64,000 nt of DNA, taken from positions 1-64,000 of the forward strand of contig JAGIAD010000014.1 of NCBI GenBank assembly GCA_017745075.1, given 5' to 3'. Source of the DNA: Sphingobacteriaceae bacterium. GTDB taxonomy: Bacteria; Bacteroidota; Bacteroidia; Sphingobacteriales; Sphingobacteriaceae. Both the position numbers and the translations under genes were made by a program. Below are positions 17,305-26,830 of the stretch, one piece after another (the first letter of the stretch is position 1; each line of letters opens with the position of its first letter). The notes under the pieces are model-generated. The model saw nothing but the letters and a program-made list of their open reading frames with translations, was not told the origin of the DNA and ran no database searches.

Positions 17305-20300
17305 TTAAAATGATACATTTAGATTGAAACCTAAACTGCGTGTAGCAGGCTGGTTAAAAACATCTATACCAGATAAGCCATTCCCGGTTGACATGGTGAT
17401 TTCTGGATCGAAAGGAGCCTTTTTATAGAAATAAAAGAGGTTTCTGCCGGTAACAGAAAACTTAACACTCTTAAATGTTTTACCAGTTAATGGCAGGGTA
17501 TAACCTAAGGCAGCTTCTCTTAAACGTACAACTGTAGCGCTATAGATATATTCGCCTGATACACCCGATCTTCCACCAACAAACGAGTAGTAAGCTTGTG
17601 GATTAATCGTTGTTGATACCGCATTACCTTTTGTATCTACACCATCAATTTTAACACCACCCTGAGCCCTTGCATTACCGGTTGCTTCAGATACACCTGC
17701 TTCGTCCATTAAAGCTTCGGTAAGTGATAATACCTGACCGCCAAATTTGCCGTCAACCAGGAAGCTTAAGCTAAAATCTTTGTAATTGAAACTGTTGTTC
17801 CAACCCAACTGGAATTTTGGATTAGGGTTACCTACGTAATTAAATTCTTTGCTTTTTAGTGGTGTATATGGCGAAGCGGTTGTGCCGTCTCCACCTAATA
17901 TGATGCGGTTCTGTGCATCTCTTTGCAGAGTATAGCTATAAATATCGCCATAAGAACCACCTACCTTTAACCTCGAAATATAAGAAGTATTACCAGCACC
18001 GGTTAAATCTACACTGTTAATTTTATCGGCCGATGCGATATCTATTATTTTGTTTCTGTTTAATGAACCGTTTATCGACGTGTTCCAATTTAATCCATCA
18101 CCTTTTACAACATCAGCACCTAAAATAAACTGGAAACCTTTGTTCTCTACATTACCTGCATTCAGATATCCTGTTGATACCAATGAAGAAGGAGGCGCAA
18201 CTACAGGGATATATTGGTTTTTGGTATTGGTTTTATAGTAGGTAAAGCTGAAATTGATTCTGTTCGACAGGAAACGTAAATCGGTACCCACCTCGAATGA
18301 TTTTGTTCTTTCAGGCTTTAACTCTCTGAATGCTGCGTTGGTATTGAAATTTAATGCACCGTCTGATTTTAAAGTATTTTGGATAAAAGTAAGATACGGA
18401 GGTACGGTATTTCCAACTTCTGCATAAGTTCCTCTTAATTTGGCATAAGTAATTGCTTCAGGAAGCTTGAACATCTGTGAAACAATTAGTGATAAACCTA
18501 CTGAAGGATAGAAATAAGAATCGTTTGGTGTATACGATAAGTTAGAAGACCAATCGTTTCTGCCGGTTACGGTTAAGAAAGCCCAATCTTTATAAGAAAT
18601 ATTGGCGTTACCAAATACGGCCTGTAACTGGCTGTGGTTAGGAACAATAGGAACCACGTTACTTAGTGTATTTCCGGTATAGGTTCCCGGAAGGGCAACG
18701 ATAATATTAGCTGGTGAAAAAAAATCGACTGCCGAAAGGTTGCCTGCCAAAGATAAACCTGAAGTTTTCTGATCGTTGATACTTCCGCCAATTAATCCAT
18801 TCACTTTAAAATCAGACCCCGTCATCGGAACAGTAAAATTGGCAATTGCATCTACATATTTCTGTACATAGGTTTGGTTGCTCTGTGCAAAATAACCTGT
18901 TCCGGTAGAGTTGAAATTGGTTGCAATACCTGAATATCTACGGTTTTCATAATCGTCCGTAGTGCGGTCCATATTTCCCCTAACCTGCAGGTTTAACCAT
19001 GGAGCAACATCATATTTAACACTTCCGCTCAATAAAAAACGGTTACGGATTGATGTATTTGGGTTCAAATTGGTCAGCCACCATGGGTTTTGGTTAATAT
19101 CCTGCGGATCACCTAACCAGTTTTGACGTGCACTACCTGTATTGCCGGCCAATAAATACTGATCTTTATACGGAGTAATATCAACACCTCTTGGGAAAAG
19201 GTATAAGCCTAATAATGGATTTAAATATAAACCTAAAGAAGGGCTGTTGTTGATGCGTTGATTGATATAGTTCACACTTCCATCTACCGTTAATTTATTA
19301 TTAAAAAATTTGGCCGTTTCGCGGAGGTTTAAGTTGTTCCGGTTTAACTTATTGCCTGGTTGAATACCACTGGCATAGGTGTTTGAATACGAAAAATAGG
19401 TTTGTGCTATTTCAGAACCGCCCGACAGATTTATCGCATTCGAGGTATTAACACCCGTTTTGAAAAAATCTTTTAAATTATCTGTCTTATTACTGATATC
19501 GCCGCCCCAGCTATCTCTTACCGTTGTAGATGATGGTCCGTAACTGTTCTGAAACTTGGGCTCGTAAGCAATATTATCAATGGTTACGCCCGATGAAAAA
19601 CCTATTTCGGTTTTACCTGCTTTACCCTGTTTAGTGGTAATTAAAATTACACCATTCTGTGCCTGACTACCGTAAAGAGCCGCTGCTGATGCACCTTCTA
19701 AAACCGTAATACTTGCAATATCGTCAGGATTAAGGTTAGAAATACCATCACCACCATCCTGGCCGCCTCCAAATACACTGTTCTGCTGGCCATTGGCATT
19801 ACCGTTATTACTGATTGGTACCCCGTCAATTACATATAGAGGCTGGTTGTTTCCACTTACCGAACGGCTGCCTCTTAAAATTACCTTGGCCGAACCACCA
19901 ACACCCGATGCACTTGGGCTAATGGTTAACCCCGCAACTTTACCGTTAAGCGAGTTCATTAAGTTGGGGCTTTTTACTTTTGATAATTCTTCGCCAGATA
20001 CCTGTTGTGTATTATAGGTTAATGATTTTTCTGATCTTTTAACCCCTAATGCCGTTACTACTACCGTTTCAAGATTTTTAGAATCAGGAGTTAAAGTAAC
20101 ATCAATAGTGCTCTGTGTACCTACGCTAACTTCTTTGCTCTGGTAGCCGATAAATGAGAATACCAAAACATCGCCTTTTTTAGCTGCAATACTATATTGC
20201 CCTGAAGTATTACTTTGAGTTCCGCCCTGCGCTCCCTTTATGGTAATGGTTACACCGGGCAGGGTTGCGCCATTTTCGTCCTTTACGGTTCCTTTAATCA

Positions 20301-20424
20301 CATCCTGATAAACTGAGTGGTAGGAAACTGACCGCCTAAAATGATCTGCTGGAGTAGCTGCATACAGGCCCGCTGATGCGTAAAGCAATAAGCATGTGAG
20401 CTGTAGAGATTTTTTCATATTCAT
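17305..20424 (-). CDS. SusC/RagA-family TonB-dependent glycan transporter
   Basis: A 1039-aa outer-membrane importer. In order: signal peptide (to about 22), carboxypeptidase-D-like domain at about 43-112 (GTVKDENGATLPGVTITIKG), TonB box ETVVVTALG, plug with LYVIDGVPISN and NPDDIASITVLEGASAAALY, then a 22-strand barrel ending RSLGFNLNVSF with a terminal Phe. It lacks the STN domain that would link it to an anti-sigma factor. First of the operon SusC-SusD-endoglycosidase. A second Met (third residue) is an equal start. No clear -7 box was found in the long leader. Confidence 0.95.
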   Translation of the reverse strand: MNMKKSLQLTCLLLYASAGLYAATPADHFRRSVSYHSVYQDVIKGTVKDENGATLPGVTITIKGAQGGTQSNTSGQYSIAAKKGDVLVFSFIGYQSKEVSVGTQSTIDVTLTPDSKNLETVVVTALGVKRSEKSLTYNTQQVSGEELSKVKSPNLMNSLNGKVAGLTISPSASGVGGSAKVILRGSRSVSGNNQPLYVIDGVPISNNGNANGQQNSVFGGGQDGGDGISNLNPDDIASITVLEGASAAALYGSQAQNGVILITTKQGKAGKTEIGFSSGVTIDNIAYEPKFQNSYGPSSTTVRDSWGGDISNKTDNLKDFFKTGVNTSNAINLSGGSEIAQTYFSYSNTYASGIQPGNKLNRNNLNLRETAKFFNNKLTVDGSVNYINQRINNSPSLGLYLNPLLGLYLFPRGVDITPYKDQYLLAGNTGSARQNWLGDPQDINQNPWWLTNLNPNTSIRNRFLLSGSVKYDVAPWLNLQVRGNMDRTTDDYENRRYSGIATNFNSTGTGYFAQSNQTYVQKYVDAIANFTVPMTGSDFKVNGLIGGSINDQKTSGLSLAGNLSAVDFFSPANIIVALPGTYTGNTLSNVVPIVPNHSQLQAVFGNANISYKDWAFLTVTGRNDWSSNLSYTPNDSYFYPSVGLSLIVSQMFKLPEAITYAKLRGTYAEVGNTVPPYLTFIQNTLKSDGALNFNTNAAFRELKPERTKSFEVGTDLRFLSNRINFSFTYYKTNTKNQYIPVVAPPSSLVSTGYLNAGNVENKGFQFILGADVVKGDGLNWNTSINGSLNRNKIIDIASADKINSVDLTGAGNTSYISRLKVGGSYGDIYSYTLQRDAQNRIILGGDGTTASPYTPLKSKEFNYVGNPNPKFQLGWNNSFNYKDFSLSFLVDGKFGGQVLSLTEALMDEAGVSEATGNARAQGGVKIDGVDTKGNAVSTTINPQAYYSFVGGRSGVSGEYIYSATVVRLREAALGYTLPLTGKTFKSVKFSVTGRNLFYFYKKAPFDPEITMSTGNGLSGIDVFNQPATRSLGFNLNVSF

Positions 20425-20956
20425 TATGAATAATTTTGAATAAGTATTTGGTTAATTGTTTTTCGCCTTGAGGATTTCCATCCGGGCTGTTTTATAGATA
20501 AGAGTATTTTGCTTACACAAATTGCCTACAGGGAAATTGAAATATTTTTATTTTTTTTCTTGGCGTGTTGCCATACCCTTTATCAATGACAGGTTAAAAA
20601 ATTGTCGTCCGACTGAAGCAAAATTTTGATCATTGATTTGGAAATGCATGTTTCTGAACTTTTGGCAACTACAGTCCCGCTTTCCCTCCTGCCAATTTGA
20701 AGGAAATTGGCATCCGTTCCAATCGGGTTTATGTACAACGTTTTGTGCCTTGAAAACAAAGCGCTGTTCAATAAATCTGACAGTAGTGTGCATCCTGATT
20801 CTTCATCGGACAAAGCGGATGGCAGGACAGCATTATCTATGAAATATTGCCATTCATTCCCACAAAAATTACAAGCCTGCTATAAAGATTGCTTCATCCA
20901 ATGAAAAATTGACTACGCAATGAAGATGCTGGGAGACCAATCACCCAAAATCAAAT
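20425..20956. other. 532-base gene-free leader between ROK kinase and susC
   Basis: No credible gene: short frames here have poor composition and no family match. It holds the REP-like hairpin repeat at 20664-20738. A promoter for susC is expected, but no exact TAnnTTTG was seen on the minus strand. Confidence 0.5.
20664..20738 (+). repeat. REP-like hairpin repeat, copy 2
   Basis: Reads GGCAACTACAGTCCCGCTTT, then a 9-bp stem TGCCAATTT-GAAGG-AAATTGGCA (20690-20712), then ATCCGTTCCAATCGGG and TTTATGTA. It matches the reverse complement of 41545-41632 in both flanks. Confidence 0.65.
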
Positions 20957-21847
20957 TCATTCAATCAAGTTAGCAACTCCCGCCAGCCAACAACCTGCAG
21001 CACCAACTAGTGCTGCATCTTCATTCAGTTTGGATATATGAATGGGGGTGTCGATTCCTTGCGATTCGAGGTATTTAATCACATTGGGCATAAAACGAAC
21101 AGATGCATTGGCAATGTTACCGCCAATTATAATTGCCTCTGCTATATGTTTCTGTTGAAAATCCTTAAGAAAAAGACCAAGGTTATGCCCAAATTCTGTA
21201 AATATTTTACGAACCGTCTGGTTCTCCTCGTAAAGCAAAGTTAGTTCGCGGACATTCAGGATATTTAAACCTGTAAGCTCATAATAACGTTTCAAAAACC
21301 AACGGGTAGAAAGATAATCTTCTGATATACCATTCAAAAAAGAAGAACACCACAAGTTGGCATCGGTAATTTTTCCTTCTTTACACACGGCACTTCCAAG
21401 TCCGGTGCCCAAGGTAACGCCAATTAGGTTTTGATAGGCGCGGGCTTCGCCGGCAAATACCTCTCCAGCCAAAAAGCAGGCAGCATCGTTGCTCATTAAA
21501 ATCTGATCGCGGTTAATCTGCAGTTCGCTGGCCAGCATGTCTTTTACATTTAGACCATAAAAAGCGGCATATTTGTCGTTTCCAGCTATATAAGAGATGC
21601 CATTATCATAATCGAAAGGCCCTGGCATAGCAATACCTAAATTGCCAATTTGGATACCTGCCTTTTTATAAGCGGCTTTAATTGCACTGCACCAGGTATT
21701 GATAATCTGTTCTGTTGAGCCATGAGAATCGACGCGTTCGCGTGTATAGGAATTTTTAAGAATGTTGCGTTGCTGCATATTGAGTACTGCTACTGTAATA
21801 TGCGAGCCCCCGATATCAATGCCCGTCACATATTTGTTTTTATTCAT
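20957..21847 (-). CDS. ROK-family sugar kinase
   Basis: A 296-aa ROK protein. The ATP-binding start is VTGIDIGGSHITVAVL, the catalytic Asp lies in MSNDAACFLAGE, and the phosphate loop is IGVTLGTGLGSAV. The family zinc motif CxCGxxGC is absent; that stretch reads NLWCSSFLNGISEDYL. There is no N-terminal HTH, so it is a kinase and not a repressor. Its position next to two SusCD loci suggests that it phosphorylates a hexose or N-acetylhexosamine released from imported glycan. The sugar cannot be stated from sequence. Confidence 0.85.
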   Translation of the reverse strand: MNKNKYVTGIDIGGSHITVAVLNMQQRNILKNSYTRERVDSHGSTEQIINTWCSAIKAAYKKAGIQIGNLGIAMPGPFDYDNGISYIAGNDKYAAFYGLNVKDMLASELQINRDQILMSNDAACFLAGEVFAGEARAYQNLIGVTLGTGLGSAVCKEGKITDANLWCSSFLNGISEDYLSTRWFLKRYYELTGLNILNVRELTLLYEENQTVRKIFTEFGHNLGLFLKDFQQKHIAEAIIIGGNIANASVRFMPNVIKYLESQGIDTPIHISKLNEDAALVGAAGCWLAGVANLIE

Positions 21848-21969
21848 TTTTTCTGCTTCAATAGATTTATAAATGGCTTGTACCTTATTATAGCACTTAA
21901 TGAAGAGTTCTTTTTTTGTTAAATTGCTTACAGCGGGAAGATTTTTTTATAAAATATTTTTTATTACCT

Positions 21970-21977
21970 TACCTTTG
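21970..21977 (+). promoter_or_regulatory. -7 promoter box of the sigma/FecR/SusCD operon
   Basis: TACCTTTG matches TAnnTTTG and lies 19 bases before the TTG start of the sigma gene. Confidence 0.5.
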
Positions 21978-21996
21978 ATTCATCAAACTAACCAAG

Positions 21997-22647
21997 TTGA
22001 AAGCAGCTAAGCCAGATCTAGTCGTTTTATGGAATAAGATTTGCCTCGAAGATGATATAAAATCTTTTGAGCAGCTTTACCGCTTTCTGTACACCAGGTT
22101 AATCAAATTTTCCATTTATTATGTAGCAGATAAACAGGTTGCAGAAGACCTTGTTGCAGAGATATTTGTTAAATGCTGGGAAAACAGGGCAACCAGTACC
22201 CATGTGTTAAATCCCGAAAGTTACTTTTTTATTGCCGTAAAAAATCAATCGCTAAAGTACCTTAAAAAAAATTCCTCCTTTACGTTTATCGATTTAGATG
22301 ATGCAGAAGAGGATATTTCGGTAACAACACTAACGCCTGAGTATATAATGGAAACCAAAGAACTGCATCGGCAACTTGATTTTGCCATTGCAGGTTTGGC
22401 ACCACAGGCGGCCACAGTTTTCAGGCTAATAAAGGAAAGCGGAATGAAGTACAAAGAAGTGGCTGAGCTGTTGGATATCTCGCCCCGAACGGTGCAGACT
22501 CAATTGTTCAGGGCCATTGCAAAGCTCCGTATGGTATTGCTGCCTTTAAACGATAAGGGAGGCGATGAAAAAAAACTGGGAAAACTGATCTCACTCATTA
22601 TCTTAGCAAGTAATTATCTTTTTTATATTTTTTGTAGGCAATTTTAA
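21997..22647 (+). CDS. ECF sigma-70 factor (SusCD-linked)
   Basis: A 216-aa extracytoplasmic-function sigma factor of the Bacteroidota FecI-like group. Region 2 is at about 22-85 (FEQLYRFLYTRLIKFSIYYV, VAEDLVAEIFVKCWEN), region 4 at about 130-185 with HTH YKEVAELLDISPRTVQTQLFRAIAKL. The TTG at 21997 is the start because no in-frame ATG precedes region 2 and a promoter box lies 19 bases upstream. It is followed by FecR, STN-SusC and SusD, the standard order for glycan-triggered trans-envelope signalling. Confidence 0.93.
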   Translation: MKAAKPDLVVLWNKICLEDDIKSFEQLYRFLYTRLIKFSIYYVADKQVAEDLVAEIFVKCWENRATSTHVLNPESYFFIAVKNQSLKYLKKNSSFTFIDLDDAEEDISVTTLTPEYIMETKELHRQLDFAIAGLAPQAATVFRLIKESGMKYKEVAELLDISPRTVQTQLFRAIAKLRMVLLPLNDKGGDEKKLGKLISLIILASNYLFYIFCRQF

Positions 22648-22682
22648 CAGAAAAAGGAACATATAATAAAGGACGGGAAAAA

Positions 22683-23696
22683 ATGACAGATCAAAGATTT
22701 ACAGAATTGCTTGGAAAACAATTGGCCGGTGAAATTTCGCCGGATGAATCTGTCGAATTGAAGTCTGTTTTAGCTGGCAACATCTCCTTTAGAAAGGAAT
22801 ATGATCGTTTACAAACTTATTTTGAGGCTGAAACGGTTGAGGACGAAAATATTGACCAGGTGTTTGACCGGATCAGATCCCAAATTACAGTTCCGGCTGA
22901 ATCGGGTTTAAAAGTTGTCAGAAATAAGCCTTATGGCACCTGGTTAAAAATTGCAGCAGTTTTAGCTGTTGTTATTGCTGGTGTACTGATATACAATAGA
23001 GAAGCTATTTTCGTTAATAAAACTGGTGAATTGGCTTTAACACAGGTACTAACCAAAGCCTCGGAAGTGAAAACCATCATACTGGCCGATGGCTCTACCG
23101 TAAAGATGAATTCGGGAAGCAGCTTAAAATACCCGGATCATTTTACTGCCAGCACCAGAGATGTTTACCTGTCTGGTGAAGCATTTTTTGATGTTAAAAA
23201 AGATCCCGAACACCCTTTTATTGTACACACAGAACAAGTGGCGGTAAAAGTACTCGGTACCGCATTTGATGTTAAAGCTTACCAGAATGATACTTTTACT
23301 GAAACTACCCTAATCAGGGGAAAGGTATCTGTCACAATAAAAAATAATGCCGCACAAACTTTTATCTTAAAGCCAAACGATAAATTTACGCTTACAGATG
23401 GCAAAGCGAGCATTGGGCAGCTCAGCCACTTTAACGATACCGGTGCCGACCGTATTTTGGAAACCGCGTGGACAAACCACGAGCTCATTTATAAAAACAA
23501 TAGTTTTGATGAAGTTGCTAAACTTTTTGAGCGTTGGTACGGTGTAAAAATAGCCTTTAAGAATCCTGAGCTGAAAACGGTTAAATTTACTGGTCATGTA
23601 GATAAAGAAACAATTACTGAAGCCTTAAACGTATTAAAACTGATCGAAAACTTCAATTATTCGATTGAAGGCAAAAATGTGTATATCTACCGTTAA
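22683..23696 (+). CDS. FecR-family anti-sigma factor
   Basis: A 337-aa inner-membrane regulator. Residues 1 to about 70 form the cytoplasmic sigma-binding part. A single helix lies at about 85-103 (TWLKIAAVLAVVIAGVLIY). The periplasmic FecR domain (about 125-230; TIILADGSTVKMNSGSSLKY, GEAFFDVKKDPEHPF) follows, and the DUF4974 STN-like domain ends the protein (ELIYKNNSFDEVAKLFERWY). It should hold the upstream sigma factor until the STN domain of the downstream SusC signals ligand. It lies 35 bases after the sigma stop. Confidence 0.95.
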   Translation: MTDQRFTELLGKQLAGEISPDESVELKSVLAGNISFRKEYDRLQTYFEAETVEDENIDQVFDRIRSQITVPAESGLKVVRNKPYGTWLKIAAVLAVVIAGVLIYNREAIFVNKTGELALTQVLTKASEVKTIILADGSTVKMNSGSSLKYPDHFTASTRDVYLSGEAFFDVKKDPEHPFIVHTEQVAVKVLGTAFDVKAYQNDTFTETTLIRGKVSVTIKNNAAQTFILKPNDKFTLTDGKASIGQLSHFNDTGADRILETAWTNHELIYKNNSFDEVAKLFERWYGVKIAFKNPELKTVKFTGHVDKETITEALNVLKLIENFNYSIEGKNVYIYR

Positions 23697-23715
23697 CACA
23701 AACAATTAAGCAATG

Positions 23716-23723
23716 TATATTTG
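23716..23723 (+). promoter_or_regulatory. possible internal -7 box before the second susC
   Basis: TATATTTG, 5 bases before the susC ATG. A transcript from here would be leaderless or nearly so. It may instead be chance in the 32-base spacer. Confidence 0.3.
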
Positions 23724-23728
23724 TAGCC

Positions 23729-26700
23729 ATGAATTGTGCGCAGAGAACCATATTGTTAATTGCATTGATGTTTCCGCTATGCGCCAATGCGCAAACCAAG
23801 GTTACCTTAAATTTTAATAACGTAAGTTTTGAGCAGGTTGTAGAAGCTATACAGCAGCAAACTGTTTATCATTTCGCCTACAGCGAATCTAAAATTCCCA
23901 AACACCAGGTATCCATTAAGGTCGAAGAAGAAGAGGCCATAAAGGTTATCGATCAACTTCTGCTGCATAGTGGTTATACCTACACTGTGCTTCCCAATAA
24001 TTTAATTGTAATCAGGAAAAATACCGAGGCGAAAACGGGATTAGACAGTGTCCGTTTTTTAAAAGAGGTAGTAATTACGGCTTTGGGCATCGAAAAAGAC
24101 AATCGGAAAGTAGGTTATGCCCTTACTACCATTAAAGGCGCCTCTATTACCAAAGCCAGAGAAAGCAATATGATTATGATGTTGCAGGGTAGGGTAGCAG
24201 GACTAAATATTACAGGGGTAAATGGCGGTCCCGGGTCTGCGGCCCGTATACTGATCCGTGGCGTTTCCAGTATGACGGCTGCCTCTCCGTTATTTATCGT
24301 AAACGGTGTACCCATTGATAACAGCATCAGGGGCAGTGCAAATGAATATGGCGGGGCCGATTATGGCGACGGAATCAGTAATATCAATCCTGATGATATT
24401 GAAACCATTACCATACTTAAAGGTTCGGCCGCTTCTGCTTTATACGGTGCCAGGGCTGCAAACGGGGTGATCCTTATTAACTTGAAAAGCGGAGGGGAAA
24501 ATGCTAAACCAAAGCTTGAATACAATACAAATTTAGCCTTCGATGTGCCGGTTAATTCAACCGGTTTTCAATACCTGTATGGACAGGGAACCCAGAACAA
24601 ACGCCCTTCTGACAGGTATAATGCCATTTCAACGGGTTTATTAAGTTGGGGCGAAGTAATGGATGGCAAATTAACCCCGCAGGTTGATGGTTCCATGCAG
24701 CCTTATTCGCCTGTTAAAAACAATATCCAAACCTTTTACCGCACAGCCCCGGCCTTTATTAATACAATTTCGGTGGTTGGTGGAAATACCCGAAATAATT
24801 ACCGTGTTTCGGTTTCTAATTTAGATTACAATTCTATTTTACGCAACGGGGCTTTAAACCGCAAAACATTAAACTTTTATGGCATGGTGGCACTAAGCCC
24901 TAAAATATCGTTAAGTTTTACCGGGAATTACATTTACGAAAAAAACAAGAATAAAAGTTACCTCAGCGATGGTCCGCTAAATGCAAATTATGGCATTTCG
25001 GCACTTGCCACCAGTCTGGATCAATCAATACTGGCGCCAGGTTTTGACGCACAAACAGGTTTTGAAAGCCGGTGGAATGCAGATGAATACAAAACCAATC
25101 CTTATTTTTTAATGAACAAGCAGGCTGATTATGCCAATAGAAATCGCTACATCACTTCTGCCGTATTAAAATATAAGCTGGCCAGCTGGGCATCACTTCA
25201 GGGCCGGATCGGTTACGATTCTAGTAAAGATGAGGTGGTGAGTGTACTGCCTACCGGGATCGCATTTTCGATTAACAGGCAGGGCGGAATGAATGCTTAC
25301 GATCAAATCCAGACTTCGGAATTGAACAGCGATATTTTGTTCAGCGCTACCCGAAACTTCGGCGATAAATGGAATTTCGAATTTTCGGCAGGTGCAAATT
25401 ACCGCGAAAGAAAGGGGAACAGCGCAAAACTGAAAGGATCGCAGTTTAAAGTGCCTTATCTTTATGTTCCCGAGAACCTGATTACGAGCACAAAAACACT
25501 TGCTATATCCAGAATTGTGACCGAATCGGCTTATTACACAGCCGATGTGAGCTATCAGCGTTACCTCAATTTTTCTGTTACAGGCCGTTACGATATTTAT
25601 TCTACCTTACCTTCAAACAACAGGGGCATATTTGTACCTGGTGTATCGGGAAATTTTATTTTTTCGGATCTATTGAACTGGAAAAGTTTGGATTTTGGTA
25701 AACTGCGTTTAGATTTTGCCAAAACCAGTGGAGAGCCCATCGTACCCTATACCACACAAATTTACTACACGGTAGATAATCAGGTAAATGGTACTCCTGT
25801 TGGCAGTTTTTCAGGCGATTTGCCCAACTACAATCTAAAGCCCTTTACCTTAAACGAAATAGAAGCAGGCCTTGATCTTAAGTTTTTCAACAGCCGCATC
25901 GATATCGATTTTACCTATTTCAATCGCACTACCCGGAATGAAATCATCAATGCAAAACAATCGGTTACCACAGGTTTTACTTCGGCTTACGTTAATCTTG
26001 GTGAAACCCGCAATGCGGGGATTGAACTCGCATTAGGTTACACCCCAATCCTTACCACAACCAGCAAATGGAAGGTTAACTTTAATTTAACCAAAGTAAA
26101 AAATACCCTGCTTTCTATTGATGGAAACAGTAATTATACCCTTACAGGCACATACAGGCCCTTAAATGCCAACACAGCGCTTGTGGTAGGTAAACCGATT
26201 ACCCAAATTATGGCTTATGATTACCTGCGCGATGCCAGTGGAAATATCGTCATTGGATCAGATGGGATACCCAAAAGAGGTAATTTTATCCCAATGGGCG
26301 GTACAATGCCTACTTTATACGGAGGAATTACCAATAGTTTTAACTACAGGCAATTCAGTTTTTCTTTTCTGGTCGATTACCGCTTCGGCAATAAAATTCT
26401 ATCGGCAACAGAATACTATAGTTATGTACTTGGTTTAAACCAGGCTACTTTGCCAGGCAGGGAAACGGGGATTGTTGCCAATGGCGTGACAGAAAATGGC
26501 CAAAAAAATACCATTAATGTTCCGGCCTATGCCTATTATCCCGAACTGGCTACCAATATTTCGGCTTTATCGGTGCTTAACGGCAGTTTTATTAAATTGA
26601 GACAGGCAACAATTGGCTATACTTTTAGCGAACGTTTCTTAAAAAAAACACCATTTAGCAATATAGCGGTCGATTTAGTGGCACGGAATCTGTTTACCCT

Positions 26701-26830
26701 GCTTAAATATACTAAAAATATAGACCCTGAGTCGCAGTTTTCCCCTACACTTGGTTATGCAGGGATAGAAGGAGCCTCATTACCGGCAACACGTATGTTT
26801 GGAATTAATTTTAACTTTAAATTCAAATGA
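23729..26830 (+). CDS. STN-containing SusC-family TonB-dependent transducer
   Basis: A 1033-aa outer-membrane importer and signal transducer. Signal peptide to about residue 21 (ANAQ). The STN domain at about 22-92 (VTLNFNNVSFEQVVEAIQQQ, IKVIDQLLLHSGYTY) passes ligand status to FecR. The TonB box (LKEVVITALG) comes about 15 residues later, with no carboxypeptidase-D-like domain between, which is unusual for SusC. Then come the plug (LFIVNGVPIDNS, NPDDIETITILKGSAASALY) and the barrel ending FGINFNFKFK. Its stop overlaps the SusD start by four bases. Confidence 0.94.
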   Translation: MNCAQRTILLIALMFPLCANAQTKVTLNFNNVSFEQVVEAIQQQTVYHFAYSESKIPKHQVSIKVEEEEAIKVIDQLLLHSGYTYTVLPNNLIVIRKNTEAKTGLDSVRFLKEVVITALGIEKDNRKVGYALTTIKGASITKARESNMIMMLQGRVAGLNITGVNGGPGSAARILIRGVSSMTAASPLFIVNGVPIDNSIRGSANEYGGADYGDGISNINPDDIETITILKGSAASALYGARAANGVILINLKSGGENAKPKLEYNTNLAFDVPVNSTGFQYLYGQGTQNKRPSDRYNAISTGLLSWGEVMDGKLTPQVDGSMQPYSPVKNNIQTFYRTAPAFINTISVVGGNTRNNYRVSVSNLDYNSILRNGALNRKTLNFYGMVALSPKISLSFTGNYIYEKNKNKSYLSDGPLNANYGISALATSLDQSILAPGFDAQTGFESRWNADEYKTNPYFLMNKQADYANRNRYITSAVLKYKLASWASLQGRIGYDSSKDEVVSVLPTGIAFSINRQGGMNAYDQIQTSELNSDILFSATRNFGDKWNFEFSAGANYRERKGNSAKLKGSQFKVPYLYVPENLITSTKTLAISRIVTESAYYTADVSYQRYLNFSVTGRYDIYSTLPSNNRGIFVPGVSGNFIFSDLLNWKSLDFGKLRLDFAKTSGEPIVPYTTQIYYTVDNQVNGTPVGSFSGDLPNYNLKPFTLNEIEAGLDLKFFNSRIDIDFTYFNRTTRNEIINAKQSVTTGFTSAYVNLGETRNAGIELALGYTPILTTTSKWKVNFNLTKVKNTLLSIDGNSNYTLTGTYRPLNANTALVVGKPITQIMAYDYLRDASGNIVIGSDGIPKRGNFIPMGGTMPTLYGGITNSFNYRQFSFSFLVDYRFGNKILSATEYYSYVLGLNQATLPGRETGIVANGVTENGQKNTINVPAYAYYPELATNISALSVLNGSFIKLRQATIGYTFSERFLKKTPFSNIAVDLVARNLFTLLKYTKNIDPESQFSPTLGYAGIEGASLPATRMFGINFNFKFK

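Noticed and set aside
20548-20904. Several 60-80-codon frames between the ROK kinase and susC
   Set aside because: They overlap each other on both strands and the hairpin repeat, and show no protein-like composition.
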